Assembly: GCA_035497315.1 (NCBI GenBank) | Contig: DATJDU010000104.1 | Span: 1-38,162, forward strand | DNA: 38,162 nt | Reading direction: 5' to 3' | Source: Andeanibacterium sp035497315 | GTDB taxonomy: Bacteria; Pseudomonadota; Alphaproteobacteria; Sphingomonadales; Sphingomonadaceae | Shown: positions 16,190-23,655 of the stretch, piece by piece | How the letters are laid out: every line of letters starts with the position of its first letter | Numbering within the stretch: position 1 is the first letter of the stretch | Program-made: the position numbers and the translations under genes | Notes under the pieces: generated by a model | Database searches by the model: none | The model's input: the letters and a program-made list of their open reading frames with translations, nothing else | Told to the model about the DNA's origin: nothing

Positions 16190-16384
16190 TTAGTTGGAGA
16201 AGCCCGACATTGCAGAGATCGCCTTAGTACTAACGTCTCCCCACAGGCCGCCGTTACTACCTCCCACGCCTTGCAGCGCACCGACGATTGCAATGACAAT
16301 CAATGACACGATCAGACCATATTCGACGGCGGTAGCCCCCTGGGTGTCGGCCAGAATTGCTTTGAGCAAAGTGTTTCTGTTCAC
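16190..16384 (-). CDS. Flp-type pilin, 64 aa
   Basis: Second Flp/Fap family pilin, with the motif QGATAVEYGLIVSLIVIAIV and a Gly/Ser-rich tail (GVGGSNGGLWGD). It differs clearly from the downstream pilin, so this is not a recent duplication. The start is a GTG preceded by GGAGG at good spacing; the ribosome-binding site overlaps a small hairpin (TCCGT-ATTGG-ACGGA). It probably leads a two-gene unit with the 55-aa pilin and diverges from the Nudix gene 72 bases away. Confidence 0.92.
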   Translation of the reverse strand: MNRNTLLKAILADTQGATAVEYGLIVSLIVIAIVGALQGVGGSNGGLWGDVSTKAISAMSGFSN

Positions 16385-16455
16385 TGCCGATTACCTCCGT
16401 CCAATACGGACTGACGAGGCTGATTTCGCAAAACAATCCTAATGAAAGGTTTCCG

Positions 16456-16896
16456 GTGACCCCTAACGTGCAAAATATTCCGACATGCCTCCTGGTGGTG
16501 GCGGCTGCCATCGAGGGGGAAGGCGGCTGTGTGCTGATGTACCGCCGCCCGCCGGACAAGCAGCACGGCGGCTTGTGGGAGTTCCCCGGAGGAAAGGTCG
16601 AAGCAGGAGAAACTCCGGTATTTTCACTGGTGCGGGAGATTCGCGAAGAGCTGGGGCTGGAGCTTGAGCCAGGCGCGCTGAGGCCGGCTGGTTTTGCCGA
16701 ATCCGGAACTGACGGGGCGAATCCGGCAATTGTCATCCTTCTTTACACCGCGCCCCGCTGGCTGGGAGAGCCATTCGCACATGAAGGCGGGGAATGGGGC
16801 TGGTTTACGCTGGAGGATGCAAAGAGGCTGGAAAAGCCACCTCTGGACGTGATTTTGCTAGAAGGTCTTATCGAACGCAAAAAAGGCATGGGATAG
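16456..16896 (+). CDS. mutT: Nudix hydrolase, MutT-like (8-oxo-dGTP diphosphatase)
   Basis: Removes oxidised nucleotides such as 8-oxo-dGTP from the pool (EC 3.6.1.55 in MutT). The Nudix box is complete: GGKVEAGE at residues 45-52 followed by REIREELG at 60-67, with the metal-binding Glu residues. The preceding WEFPGGK and the early MYRRPPDKQHGGLWEF match MutT proper. At 146 aa it is slightly longer than E. coli MutT. The start is a GTG with AAAGG about 7 bases upstream. Substrate assignment rests on similarity; other Nudix enzymes remain possible. The tRNA promoter overlaps its stop region. Confidence 0.88.
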   Translation: MTPNVQNIPTCLLVVAAAIEGEGGCVLMYRRPPDKQHGGLWEFPGGKVEAGETPVFSLVREIREELGLELEPGALRPAGFAESGTDGANPAIVILLYTAPRWLGEPFAHEGGEWGWFTLEDAKRLEKPPLDVILLEGLIERKKGMG

Positions 16897-16899
16897 GGA

Positions 16900-16928
16900 T
16901 TGCCAAGCCGGAATCATGCCCCTATGTG
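16900..16928 (+). promoter_or_regulatory. Sigma-70-type promoter of tRNA-Arg
   Basis: TTGCCA at 16900-16905 and TATGTG at 16923-16928 are separated by exactly 17 bases. The predicted start is about 7 bases before the tRNA 5' end at 16942. The -35 box begins 4 bases after the mutT stop. Confidence 0.55.
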
Positions 16929-16941
16929 GCGCCCTCCAAGC

Positions 16942-17018
16942 GCGCCCGTAGCTCAGCTGGATAGAGCATCAGACTACGAATCTGAGGGTCGGACGTTCGA
17001 ATCGTTCCGGGCGCACCA
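16942..17018 (+). tRNA. tRNA-Arg (anticodon ACG)
   Basis: A 77-base cloverleaf with encoded CCA. The acceptor stem is GCGCCCG with CGGGCGC, the D-arm is GCTC-AGCTGGATA-GAGC, the anticodon loop CTACGAA carries ACG within the stem CAGA/TCTG, and the T-loop is GTTCGAATC. ACG (read as ICG) decodes CGU/CGC/CGA arginine codons. Confidence 0.97.
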
Positions 17019-17019
17019 C

Positions 17020-17063
17020 AAACCCCCGCCAGGCCTTTTAGGCTTGGCGGGGGTTTCTGTTTT
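17020..17063 (+). terminator. Intrinsic terminator after tRNA-Arg
   Basis: AAACCCCCGCCA and TGGCGGGGGTTT form a 12-bp stem, extended by an inner GGCC/GGC pairing around a TTTTA loop, followed by TTTCTGTTTT. It starts 2 bases after the CCA end. Confidence 0.9.
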
Positions 17064-17195
17064 CAGGCCCGCAGATAGCTGGAATTCCGGCCTCGGAACG
17101 CTCGAACGATCTTCGCTCCGGGCGCATAGGCTCGATCCGAATCTGCTGTTGATTCGTCCTTCCTCGCAGATCGTGCACGCTTCCGCGCGTCGCTC

Positions 17196-17221
17196 GGAAC
17201 GATCGTGAACCACCCGCCGTT
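17196..17221 (+). promoter_or_regulatory. EcfG-type general stress promoter (GGAAC-N17-CGTT)
   Basis: GGAAC at 17196-17200 and CGTT at 17218-17221, spacer 17, exactly match the consensus recognised by the alphaproteobacterial general stress sigma factor EcfG. It points to the hemerythrin gene starting at 17263. The rest of the 17064-17262 gap contains only a partial direct repeat of CGCTCG-AACGATC and no gene. Confidence 0.72.
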
Positions 17222-17262
17222 CCCTCGCCACAACACACAACATAGGCACGGAGGCGAAATGC

Positions 17263-17754
17263 ATGAGTGTTCACACCGATATCTTCGAACGCCTGAAGCA
17301 GGACCACGAACTGCATCGCGAGTTGCTCGATCGCATTGAACAGACCCATGGGGAGAGCCCTGAGCGCGAAGAATTGTTCGAACGGCTCACTCTCGAACTC
17401 AAGGGCCATGCTGCCGCTGAAGAGCAGGCGCTCTATTCCACGATGATGCGCAAGCCGGAAACGACAGACGAGACCCGCCATTCGGTTGCCGAACATCACC
17501 AGATCGAGGAAGCGCTCAACGATATCGCTGCGACGGATATGGCGAGCGGAGCCTGGCTCGTGAAGTTCCGCCAGTTCATGCACGATTACCTTCATCACAT
17601 CGATGAAGAGGAGGAAGAGCATTTCCCCGATTTCGCGAACCACCTCACCCGGGAGGACGAGATATTCATGGAAAAGATCTTCGAACGCAGAAAGGCCGTG
17701 GAAATGGCCGAGGCGGAAGTGACGCCGGAGCTCAAAGAAGACGCAGCCGAATAG
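17263..17754 (+). CDS. Hemerythrin HHE cation-binding domain protein
   Basis: 163-aa helical protein with the hemerythrin pattern: an early LKQDHELHRELLD helix, then ELKGHAAAEEQALY, VAEHHQIEEAL and HDYLHHIDEEEEEHFPDF, giving His/Glu/Asp ligands for a di-iron centre. It probably senses or stores oxygen, NO or iron, or protects against oxidative stress; the exact role is not readable from sequence. The ATG at 17263 has GGAGG 8 bases upstream. The GGAAC-N17-CGTT promoter just upstream puts it in the general stress response. The acidic C-terminal tail (after about residue 135) is not part of the metal site. Confidence 0.9.
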   Translation: MSVHTDIFERLKQDHELHRELLDRIEQTHGESPEREELFERLTLELKGHAAAEEQALYSTMMRKPETTDETRHSVAEHHQIEEALNDIAATDMASGAWLVKFRQFMHDYLHHIDEEEEEHFPDFANHLTREDEIFMEKIFERRKAVEMAEAEVTPELKEDAAE

Positions 17755-17847
17755 CAGCTGGATTCGAAACCAACCCCAAGGGACACTTGGCTAAGTGCCT
17801 CCGGACCTCTAACGGACCTGCCATGGCGCCGCCCGGGAGGAGCGGCC

Positions 17848-18441
17848 TTGCAGGACATTGAACTCATGAGCAGCAAACCCCCCGTGCCCGACGATGTGCA
17901 GGAAGCCATCCGCACGCTGATCCGCTGGGCTGGCGATGATCCAACCCGGGAGGGGTTGGTCGACACACCTTCGCGAGTAGCGCGTGCGTGGAGGGAATAT
18001 TGCGAGGGTTACCAGGAAGATCCCGGAATTCACCTGTCCCGCGTGTTCGAGGAAGTAGGTGGCTATGACGAGATCGTGCTGCTGAAGGATATTCCCTTCC
18101 AGTCGCACTGCGAGCATCACATGGCCCCGATTATCGGCAAGGCGGCGATCGCCTATCTGCCGACCGATCATGTGGTGGGTATCTCTAAACTCGCCCGTGT
18201 GCTGCATGGCTACGCCCGACGTTTGCAGGTGCAGGAACGCCTGACGGCCGAAGTGGCTGACTGTATAGAGCGCCATCTCAAGCCGCGCGGCGTGGCAGTG
18301 GTGATCGAGGCGAGCCATTCCTGCATGACCGCGCGCGGCGTACGGACGCCCGGCGTGGGCATGGTGACGAGCCGTGTGACCGGCGTGTTTCGGAAAGACC
18401 AGCGCAGCCGCGAGGAAGTGCTCAAGCTGATGGGGTATTGA
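17848..18441 (+). CDS. folE: GTP cyclohydrolase I
   Basis: First enzyme of tetrahydrofolate synthesis; converts GTP to 7,8-dihydroneopterin triphosphate (EC 3.5.4.16). Zinc ligands are in HCEHHMAPI and in the later HSCMTARG. Other family marks are DDPTREGLVDTPSRVA, VVGISKLARVLHGYARRLQVQE and RGVRTPG. The 197-aa form uses TTG at 17848, placed 5 bases after GGGAGGAG; an in-frame ATG at 17866 would drop six residues but has no ribosome-binding site. A small inverted repeat (CACTT-GGCT-AAGTG) lies in the upstream gap. The GFA-family gene follows after 13 bases. Confidence 0.95.
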   Translation: MQDIELMSSKPPVPDDVQEAIRTLIRWAGDDPTREGLVDTPSRVARAWREYCEGYQEDPGIHLSRVFEEVGGYDEIVLLKDIPFQSHCEHHMAPIIGKAAIAYLPTDHVVGISKLARVLHGYARRLQVQERLTAEVADCIERHLKPRGVAVVIEASHSCMTARGVRTPGVGMVTSRVTGVFRKDQRSREEVLKLMGY

Positions 18442-18454
18442 GAGAGGGGCGGCA

Positions 18455-18928
18455 ATGGACGCCAAGGCTGAATGGAAGCTTCCCTGGGCCGGAGGCTGCC
18501 GATGTGGCGAGCTTCGTTTCCAGGTGACCTTGCCGCCGCTATTGGCCAGCGTTTGCCATTGCCGTGGCTGCCAGCGCATGTCTGCCAGCGCGTTTTCCAC
18601 GACGCTTACGATCCCGTCGGCCGGTTTTGAGCTGATGGCCGGGGCGCCGGTCACAGGGGGCGTCCACGGCAGAGAGGTGCATCACAATCATTGCGACCGG
18701 TGCAAGAGCTGGGTCTTTACGACTGTCGAGCCGGACATGGGTTTCGTGAACCTGCGCGCGACCATGCTGGACGATGCGTCTTGGTTTGAACCCTATGCGG
18801 AAATGCAGACTGCCGAGCGGCTGCCCTGGGTCGCAACCCCGGCGCAGCGCAGCTTCCCGCACTTCCCGGAAATGGCAGAATATGCCGGACTGATTGCGGA
18901 GTTCGCGCAGTACGGCCGGCGGCCCTGA
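18455..18928 (+). CDS. GFA / CENP-V family zinc-binding protein
   Basis: 157-aa protein of the glutathione-dependent formaldehyde-activating enzyme (GFA) fold. Zinc-binding cysteines are in GCRCGEL (Cys15, Cys17), VCHCRGCQ (Cys34, Cys36, Cys39) and HCDRCKS. Many members of this family are not proven to act on formaldehyde, so substrate is left open. It starts 13 bases after folE and is probably co-transcribed. The terminator at 18941 on the other strand lies just past its stop. Confidence 0.88.
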   Translation: MDAKAEWKLPWAGGCRCGELRFQVTLPPLLASVCHCRGCQRMSASAFSTTLTIPSAGFELMAGAPVTGGVHGREVHHNHCDRCKSWVFTTVEPDMGFVNLRATMLDDASWFEPYAEMQTAERLPWVATPAQRSFPHFPEMAEYAGLIAEFAQYGRRP

Positions 18929-18940
18929 TGGCATAAGTAA

Positions 18941-18966
18941 AGGGGCGATCCTGCCGGACCGCCCCT
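18941..18966 (-). terminator. Intrinsic terminator of the peroxiredoxin gene
   Basis: Read on the minus strand, AGGGGCGGTCC pairs with GGATCGCCCCT around GGCA, 11 bp with one G-U, followed by TTACTT. On the plus strand the same position is an A-C mismatch, so the minus-strand reading is favoured. It lies 11 bases after the peroxiredoxin stop. Confidence 0.75.
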
Positions 18967-18976
18967 CGATAAGGCC

Positions 18977-19456
18977 TCAGAGTTGGCCGAGCAGATATTC
19001 CGCGCTGGAGACATTGAAGTCGCCCGGCGCTTCGACGTTAAGCTTTTCGACCACGCCATCATTCAGGAGAACGGAGAAGCGCTGGCCGCGCGTGCCCATG
19101 CCGAAGCCGCTGCCATCCATGGTGAGGCCAAGGGCCTTCACGAAATCGGCATTGCCATCGGCCAGCATCGTCACCGCGTCGGAACCCGAAGCTTTGCCCC
19201 AGGCGGCCATCACGAAAGCGTCGTTCACGGCGGTGCAGGCGATCTCGTCCACGCCCTTGGCCTTCAGTTCTTCGGCCTTGTCGACATAGCCCGGCAAGTG
19301 CTTGGCCGAGCAGGTAGGAGTGAAGGCCCCCGGCACAGAGAAAAGTGCCACTTTCTTGCCCGCGAAATATTCGCCCGACTGAACCGCCTCAGGACCGTTC
19401 GCGGTCACTTTCACCAGCTTCACGTCAGGCAGCTTGTCACCTACAGCAATCGTCAT
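18977..19456 (-). CDS. Peroxiredoxin, Prx5 type
   Basis: Thiol peroxidase reducing hydrogen peroxide and organic peroxides. The peroxidatic cysteine is Cys49 in PGAFTPTCS, the classic Prx5 motif. KHLPGYVDKAEELKAKGV and the later TRGQRFSVLLNDGVVE also match the family. At 159 aa it is full length, with no fused glutaredoxin domain. A putative promoter and an AAAGGA ribosome-binding site precede the ATG. It is monocistronic and divergent from ahcY. Confidence 0.94.
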   Translation of the reverse strand: MTIAVGDKLPDVKLVKVTANGPEAVQSGEYFAGKKVALFSVPGAFTPTCSAKHLPGYVDKAEELKAKGVDEIACTAVNDAFVMAAWGKASGSDAVTMLADGNADFVKALGLTMDGSGFGMGTRGQRFSVLLNDGVVEKLNVEAPGDFNVSSAEYLLGQL

Positions 19457-19494
19457 TTGGAATTCCTTTCCAGAGCAATAATCTTCCTAGCGCG

Positions 19495-19524
19495 GGGATA
19501 GGCCTCAAGGATGGCGGGGTGCAA
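19495..19524 (-). promoter_or_regulatory. Possible promoter of the peroxiredoxin gene
   Basis: On the minus strand, TTGCAC and TATCCC are separated by 18 bases, about 40 bases upstream of the ATG. The -10 box is weak, so this is tentative. Confidence 0.35.
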
Positions 19525-19573
19525 CCGCCAGTTTCTTGCATGAGGGTTAATTCCGCTTCAGGACATGTGTGGA

Positions 19574-19759
19574 AGATCGGACAACCGCGATCGGTGAATT
19601 TCCGCCACGGCGGATCAATTCACGAGCGCAGACAATGGCCTTTCGTCGCTCGTGGCGGGATACTGAACCGGGTCAGCCGATATTAGCCGTGGCCGGACTT
19701 TACCTCCGGTCCCTCCAGCGTCTAAGGGCGGCTTCCTGTGGGATGCCGCGCTGGCATCC
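19574..19759 (+). promoter_or_regulatory. Hairpin-rich leader upstream of ahcY
   Basis: The 336-base gap 19457-19792 has no gene. It contains a row of inverted repeats: TGAATT-TCCGC-CACG-GCGGA-TC-AATTCA at 19595-19622, CACGAGCG/CGCTCGTG at 19621-19654, CCGGA/TCCGG at 19693-19709 and GGATGCC-GCGCT-GGCATCC at 19741-19759, about 20 bases before the ahcY ribosome-binding site. This could be an untranslated regulatory leader. I could not match it to the known SAH or SAM-II riboswitch cores. Confidence 0.4.
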
Positions 19760-19792
19760 ATGTGACCGTTTCGATATCCGGGAGAACGTGCA

Positions 19793-21205
19793 GTGGCGAC
19801 CAATGTTGCGGAGATTGCCAGCGATTACGTCGTGAAGGACATTTCGCTCGCCGATTATGGGCGGGCCGAAATCGCCATCGCCGAAACCGAAATGCCGGGC
19901 CTGATGGCTCTCCGTTCCGAGTACGGCGCTTCGCAGCCGCTCAAGGGCGCGCGGATCACCGGTTCGCTGCATATGACGATCCAGACCGCGGTGCTGATCG
20001 AAACATTGGTGGCACTGGGCGCCGACGTGCGCTGGGCCACCTGCAATATCTTCTCGACGCAGGACCATGCCGCCGCGGCGATCGCTGCGGCTGGCGTCCC
20101 GGTCTTCGCGATCAAGGGCGAGAGCCTTGCAGACTATTGGGATTATGTCGGCCGCATCTTCGACTGGGGCGAAGACACCACCGCAAACATGATCCTGGAC
20201 GACGGCGGCGATGCCACCATGTTCGCCCTGTGGGGTGCGCGGGTGGAAGCGGGCGACGAACTGCCCGAGCCTTCCAATGCGGAAGAGATCGAGTTCCAGC
20301 GTGCGCTCAAGGCCTTCCTCAAGGCGCGCCCAGGCTATCTCACCGAATCGGTAAAGGCCATCAAGGGCGTCTCTGAAGAGACCACCACCGGCGTTCACCG
20401 GCTTTACCACATCGCCAAGAACGGCAAGCTGCCTTTCCCGGCGATCAATGTGAACGACAGCGTCACCAAGTCGAAGTTCGACAATCTCTATGGCTGCAAG
20501 GAATCGCTGGTTGACGCCATCCGCCGCGCGACTGACGTGATGCTGGCGGGCAAGGTTGCCTGTGTTGCCGGCTTCGGTGACGTGGGCAAGGGGTCCGCCG
20601 CCTCGCTGCGCCAGGGCGGCGCGCGCGTGATGGTGACCGAGATCGATCCGATCTGCGCCCTTCAGGCCGCCATGGAAGGCTATGAAGTCGTGACGATGGA
20701 AGACGCGGTGAAGCGTTGCGACATCTTCGTCACCGCCACCGGCAATGAGGACGTGATCACGGCCGAGCACATGAAGGCGATGAAGCCGATGGCCATCGTC
20801 TGCAATATCGGCCATTTCGACAGCGAAATTCAGATCTCGGCGCTCGACAATTACGATTGGACCGAGGTCAAGCCGGGCACCGATCTGGTCACCTTCCCGG
20901 ATGGCAAACAGATCATCATCCTGGCCAAGGGCCGTCTGGTGAATCTGGGCTGTGCCACCGGCCACCCCAGCTTCGTGATGTCTTCCAGCTTCACCAATCA
21001 GGTGCTGGCGCAGATCGAACTGTTCACCAAGGGCGACGATTACGCCAACCAGGTCTATGTGCTGCCCAAGCATCTGGACGAGAAGGTGGCGGCGCTGCAC
21101 CTCGAAAAGCTCGGCGTGAAGCTCACCACGCTTACCCCGAAGCAGGCCGACTATATCGGCGTGCCGAAGCAAGGGCCGTTCAAGCCCGAGCACTACCGTT
21201 ACTGA
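19793..21205 (+). CDS. ahcY: Adenosylhomocysteinase
   Basis: NAD-dependent hydrolysis of S-adenosylhomocysteine to adenosine and homocysteine (EC 3.13.2.1), clearing the inhibitor left by methyltransferases. Family segments are ITGSLHMTIQTAVLIETL, WATCNIFSTQDHAAAAIA, GVHRLYHIAKNGKL, FDNLYGCKESLVDAI, the NAD site GFGDVGKGSAASL and the C-terminal KPEHYRY. The 470-aa length is normal for the bacterial form with its extra insert. The start is a GTG with GGGAGAA 6 bases upstream. A terminator with a GGAA tetraloop follows, so divL downstream may have its own promoter. MetY can use the homocysteine branch of the same cycle. Confidence 0.97.
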   Translation: MATNVAEIASDYVVKDISLADYGRAEIAIAETEMPGLMALRSEYGASQPLKGARITGSLHMTIQTAVLIETLVALGADVRWATCNIFSTQDHAAAAIAAAGVPVFAIKGESLADYWDYVGRIFDWGEDTTANMILDDGGDATMFALWGARVEAGDELPEPSNAEEIEFQRALKAFLKARPGYLTESVKAIKGVSEETTTGVHRLYHIAKNGKLPFPAINVNDSVTKSKFDNLYGCKESLVDAIRRATDVMLAGKVACVAGFGDVGKGSAASLRQGGARVMVTEIDPICALQAAMEGYEVVTMEDAVKRCDIFVTATGNEDVITAEHMKAMKPMAIVCNIGHFDSEIQISALDNYDWTEVKPGTDLVTFPDGKQIIILAKGRLVNLGCATGHPSFVMSSSFTNQVLAQIELFTKGDDYANQVYVLPKHLDEKVAALHLEKLGVKLTTLTPKQADYIGVPKQGPFKPEHYRY

Positions 21206-21212
21206 TCACAGC

Positions 21213-21238
21213 GGAGCGGCGGGGGAACCTGCCGCTCC
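21213..21238 (+). terminator. Terminator after ahcY
   Basis: GGAGCGGCGGG pairs with CCTGCCGCTCC (11 bp with one G-U) around a GGAA tetraloop. It lies 7 bases after the ahcY stop. The T-run after it is poor (CTTCGCCTCTTT). Confidence 0.6.
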
Positions 21239-21312
21239 CTTCGCCTCTTTCCACAGGGCGATTGCCTGCGATGCCATTGTAATCGTGTCCTGCCGGGCAT
21301 AGCGAAGTCGCA

Positions 21313-23655
21313 ATGGAAATGAGCCCGACCGCATTGGTGCTGCTCGGCCTGTTTTTGGCCATGTGGACGCTTGGCGCCGCACTGCTGGTGCTGCGCGCCA
21401 ACAGCGCGGCGCGCGGCTCGGAAGGCGCGCGGCGAGCGGCCAAGCGGCTGGCGCGGATGGTGGACGAATCGCCCGCCGTGCCGATGTTGGTGAGGGCCGA
21501 TGGCCGGATAGAAGCGTCGGAGCGGCTGGCCTCGTGGCTCGGCCTCGCCAGGGTGCCGGGCTATCTTTCCGAACTCGATGCCGGGGCTCACGGCCTTGCC
21601 GGCGATCAGCTTGCCCAGCTCGACGAGAATGTCCGTCGGGCGCAGAAGACTGCGGCCCCATTCCGCATGGTCATCACGCCGCGTGGAACCACGCGCAGTC
21701 TGGCGGTTCACGGGCACCTTGCCGATCCGACCGTCTCCCCCGGCGGCGCGGCGATAGTGTGGTTCTTCGACTTCTCCGACAGCCAGAGCGAGCTTTCGCG
21801 CCTGCGTATCGAGGCTGCGCGCGCGCGTGACGATTTTGCCGCGCTGGTTGGCCTGATCGAGGCTGCGCCCATGCCGATGTGGTTCCGCGGCCAGGATATG
21901 CAATTGCGCCTTGTGAACTCCGCCTATGTCGACGCGGTGGGCGCGGCGAGTGCCGATGCTGTGGTGGACGGTCAGGTGGAGCTGATCGAAGCAGTCGATG
22001 GTCTTACCGCCGCGCAGGTTGCGGGGCAGGCCAATGCAAAAGATCTGCCGATCGAGCGGATCGTTTCCGCGACCATTGGCGGCCAGCGCCGGGCTTTGCG
22101 GGTCAGCGATCTGCCGTTGGGCGAGGAGGGCGTGGCCGGTTACGCGGTCGATATCGAGGATATGGAAGAGCTCGGCCGAGCTTTCAGGGCCTTCCGCGAG
22201 GCGCAGCGCTCCATGCTTGATCAGCTGAGTGTGGGCGTGGCCCAATTCGACGGGCGGCGAGTGCTGACTTTCGCCAATCAGCCCTTCCAGCGCATCTTCA
22301 AGCTGCCTGGTACGATCGTGGTCGATCCCCCGGATTTTGACCGTTTCCTCGATATCGCCCGCGACGCCCATCGGGTGCCCGAAACGCGGGACTTCCCGGC
22401 CTGGCGGCGCGAACTTGGTGCGTGGTTTGCCGCCGGATCGCCCAAGGAAGATGCCTGGCCGCTGCCCGATGGCACCCATCTGCGTATGGTAGCCCAGCCC
22501 ATGCCCGATGGCGGGATGGTGCTGGTGGCGGAGGATCGCACCGAACAGCTCGCCCTTTCGGCGACGCGCGATACCTTGTTGCGCACCCGCACGGCCACTT
22601 TCGATTCGCTGTTCGAATCGCTCGCGGTGTTTGCCCCGGACGGGCGGCTGCAATTGTGGAACCGCCGTTTCCTGGCTGTTTGGGGGCTGGAGGGGGAGTT
22701 CCTGGACGCTCACCCGCATGTGGAGGCATTGCTGGGCCAGCTGCGCAATCGCCTCGCCAAGCCCGGGCAGGCCGATTCCATCGGCGATGTGGTCCGCGCG
22801 GCCACGCTGGACCGCAAGCAGAAGAGCGGGCGGGTGGCACTGGCGGACGGGCGGACGCTGGAATTTGCGGGTGTTCCACTGCCCGATGGCAACGGGTTGC
22901 TCACCGTGCTCGACATCACGGATTCCCAGAAGGCCGAAGCAGCCCTGCGCGAACGCAATGCCGCGCTGGAAGAGGCGGATGCGGTGAAGACCCGTTTCCT
23001 CGCCAATATGTCCTATGAATTCCGTACTCCTTTGACCTCCATCGGAGGCTTCGCCGAATTGCTGCAGAGCGGCGTGGCGGGCGAACTGTCGGAACAGGGC
23101 AGCGAATATGTCGCCGCGATCCTCGAATCGGTCGCCCGGTTGGGCGAGCAGATCGAAAGCGTGCTGGACCTCTCGCAGAGCGAGGCGGGCATGTTGCCGC
23201 TGGACCTTGTCGATCTGGATGTCTTCCCTTTCCTCACCACTATCGTGCGCGACAGGGAATCCGCGATCACCGGGGCGGGGCTCTCGCTGGAATTGCGGGG
23301 CGACCGTTCGGCAGGGCGGGTGAAGGCCGACAAGCGCCGCCTTGGCCGTGCCATCGGACATATCGTGGACAATGCCATTAACGCGACGCCAGAGGGCGGT
23401 AAGATTCTCGTCGATCTCTCACGCGGGAAAAGCGGCGTGCGGATCGTGGTTTCCGACAATGGCGCAGGCATGAGCCAGGCCGATGCGGCGCGCGCGCTTG
23501 AGGGATACAAGGTGGCACATGATGGCAAGACGGTGGAACGCAGGCAGGGCCTTGGCCTGCCGCTGGCCCGCCAGCTGATCGAGGCCCATGGTGGCAAGCT
23601 CTCGCTCCTGTCCGAAAAGGGCATGGGCACGACGGTGACGATCAGCCTGCCATGA
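21313..23655 (+). CDS. divL: DivL-type cell-cycle sensor kinase with Tyr in the H-box
   Basis: 780-aa membrane-anchored PAS/histidine-kinase protein. One hydrophobic segment at residues about 5-27 is followed by several PAS-like regions (to about residue 540), a dimerisation/phosphotransfer domain and an ATPase domain with DNGAGM and GLGLPLARQL. The phospho-acceptor position reads FLANMSYEFRTPL: Tyr568 replaces the usual His. This is the mark of DivL, which in Caulobacter (Tyr550) binds DivK and controls the CckA-CtrA pathway, largely without acting as a normal kinase. Length, topology and the downstream tsaE fit. The ATG inside its stop starts tsaE (ATGA). An ordinary hybrid or PAS kinase is unlikely because of the Tyr. 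Substrate of the PAS regions is unknown. Confidence 0.9.
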   Translation: MEMSPTALVLLGLFLAMWTLGAALLVLRANSAARGSEGARRAAKRLARMVDESPAVPMLVRADGRIEASERLASWLGLARVPGYLSELDAGAHGLAGDQLAQLDENVRRAQKTAAPFRMVITPRGTTRSLAVHGHLADPTVSPGGAAIVWFFDFSDSQSELSRLRIEAARARDDFAALVGLIEAAPMPMWFRGQDMQLRLVNSAYVDAVGAASADAVVDGQVELIEAVDGLTAAQVAGQANAKDLPIERIVSATIGGQRRALRVSDLPLGEEGVAGYAVDIEDMEELGRAFRAFREAQRSMLDQLSVGVAQFDGRRVLTFANQPFQRIFKLPGTIVVDPPDFDRFLDIARDAHRVPETRDFPAWRRELGAWFAAGSPKEDAWPLPDGTHLRMVAQPMPDGGMVLVAEDRTEQLALSATRDTLLRTRTATFDSLFESLAVFAPDGRLQLWNRRFLAVWGLEGEFLDAHPHVEALLGQLRNRLAKPGQADSIGDVVRAATLDRKQKSGRVALADGRTLEFAGVPLPDGNGLLTVLDITDSQKAEAALRERNAALEEADAVKTRFLANMSYEFRTPLTSIGGFAELLQSGVAGELSEQGSEYVAAILESVARLGEQIESVLDLSQSEAGMLPLDLVDLDVFPFLTTIVRDRESAITGAGLSLELRGDRSAGRVKADKRRLGRAIGHIVDNAINATPEGGKILVDLSRGKSGVRIVVSDNGAGMSQADAARALEGYKVAHDGKTVERRQGLGLPLARQLIEAHGGKLSLLSEKGMGTTVTISLP

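Noticed and set aside
17090..17130. Possible tRNA 3'-end remnant (attachment-site-like duplication) after tRNA-Arg, with TTCGCTCCGGGCGCA
   Set aside because: Similarity to the real tRNA end is short and broken, and no integrase or foreign DNA follows.
17770..17800. Inverted repeat CACTT-GGCT-AAGTG upstream of folE as an operator
   Set aside because: Only 5-bp arms; no known regulator site matches.
19457..19792. SAH or SAM-II riboswitch upstream of ahcY
   Set aside because: The conserved core sequences of these riboswitches could not be found; only generic hairpins are present.
21199..23361. A 720-codon minus-strand open frame over divL
   Set aside because: Mirror of divL codons; composition unlike a real protein.
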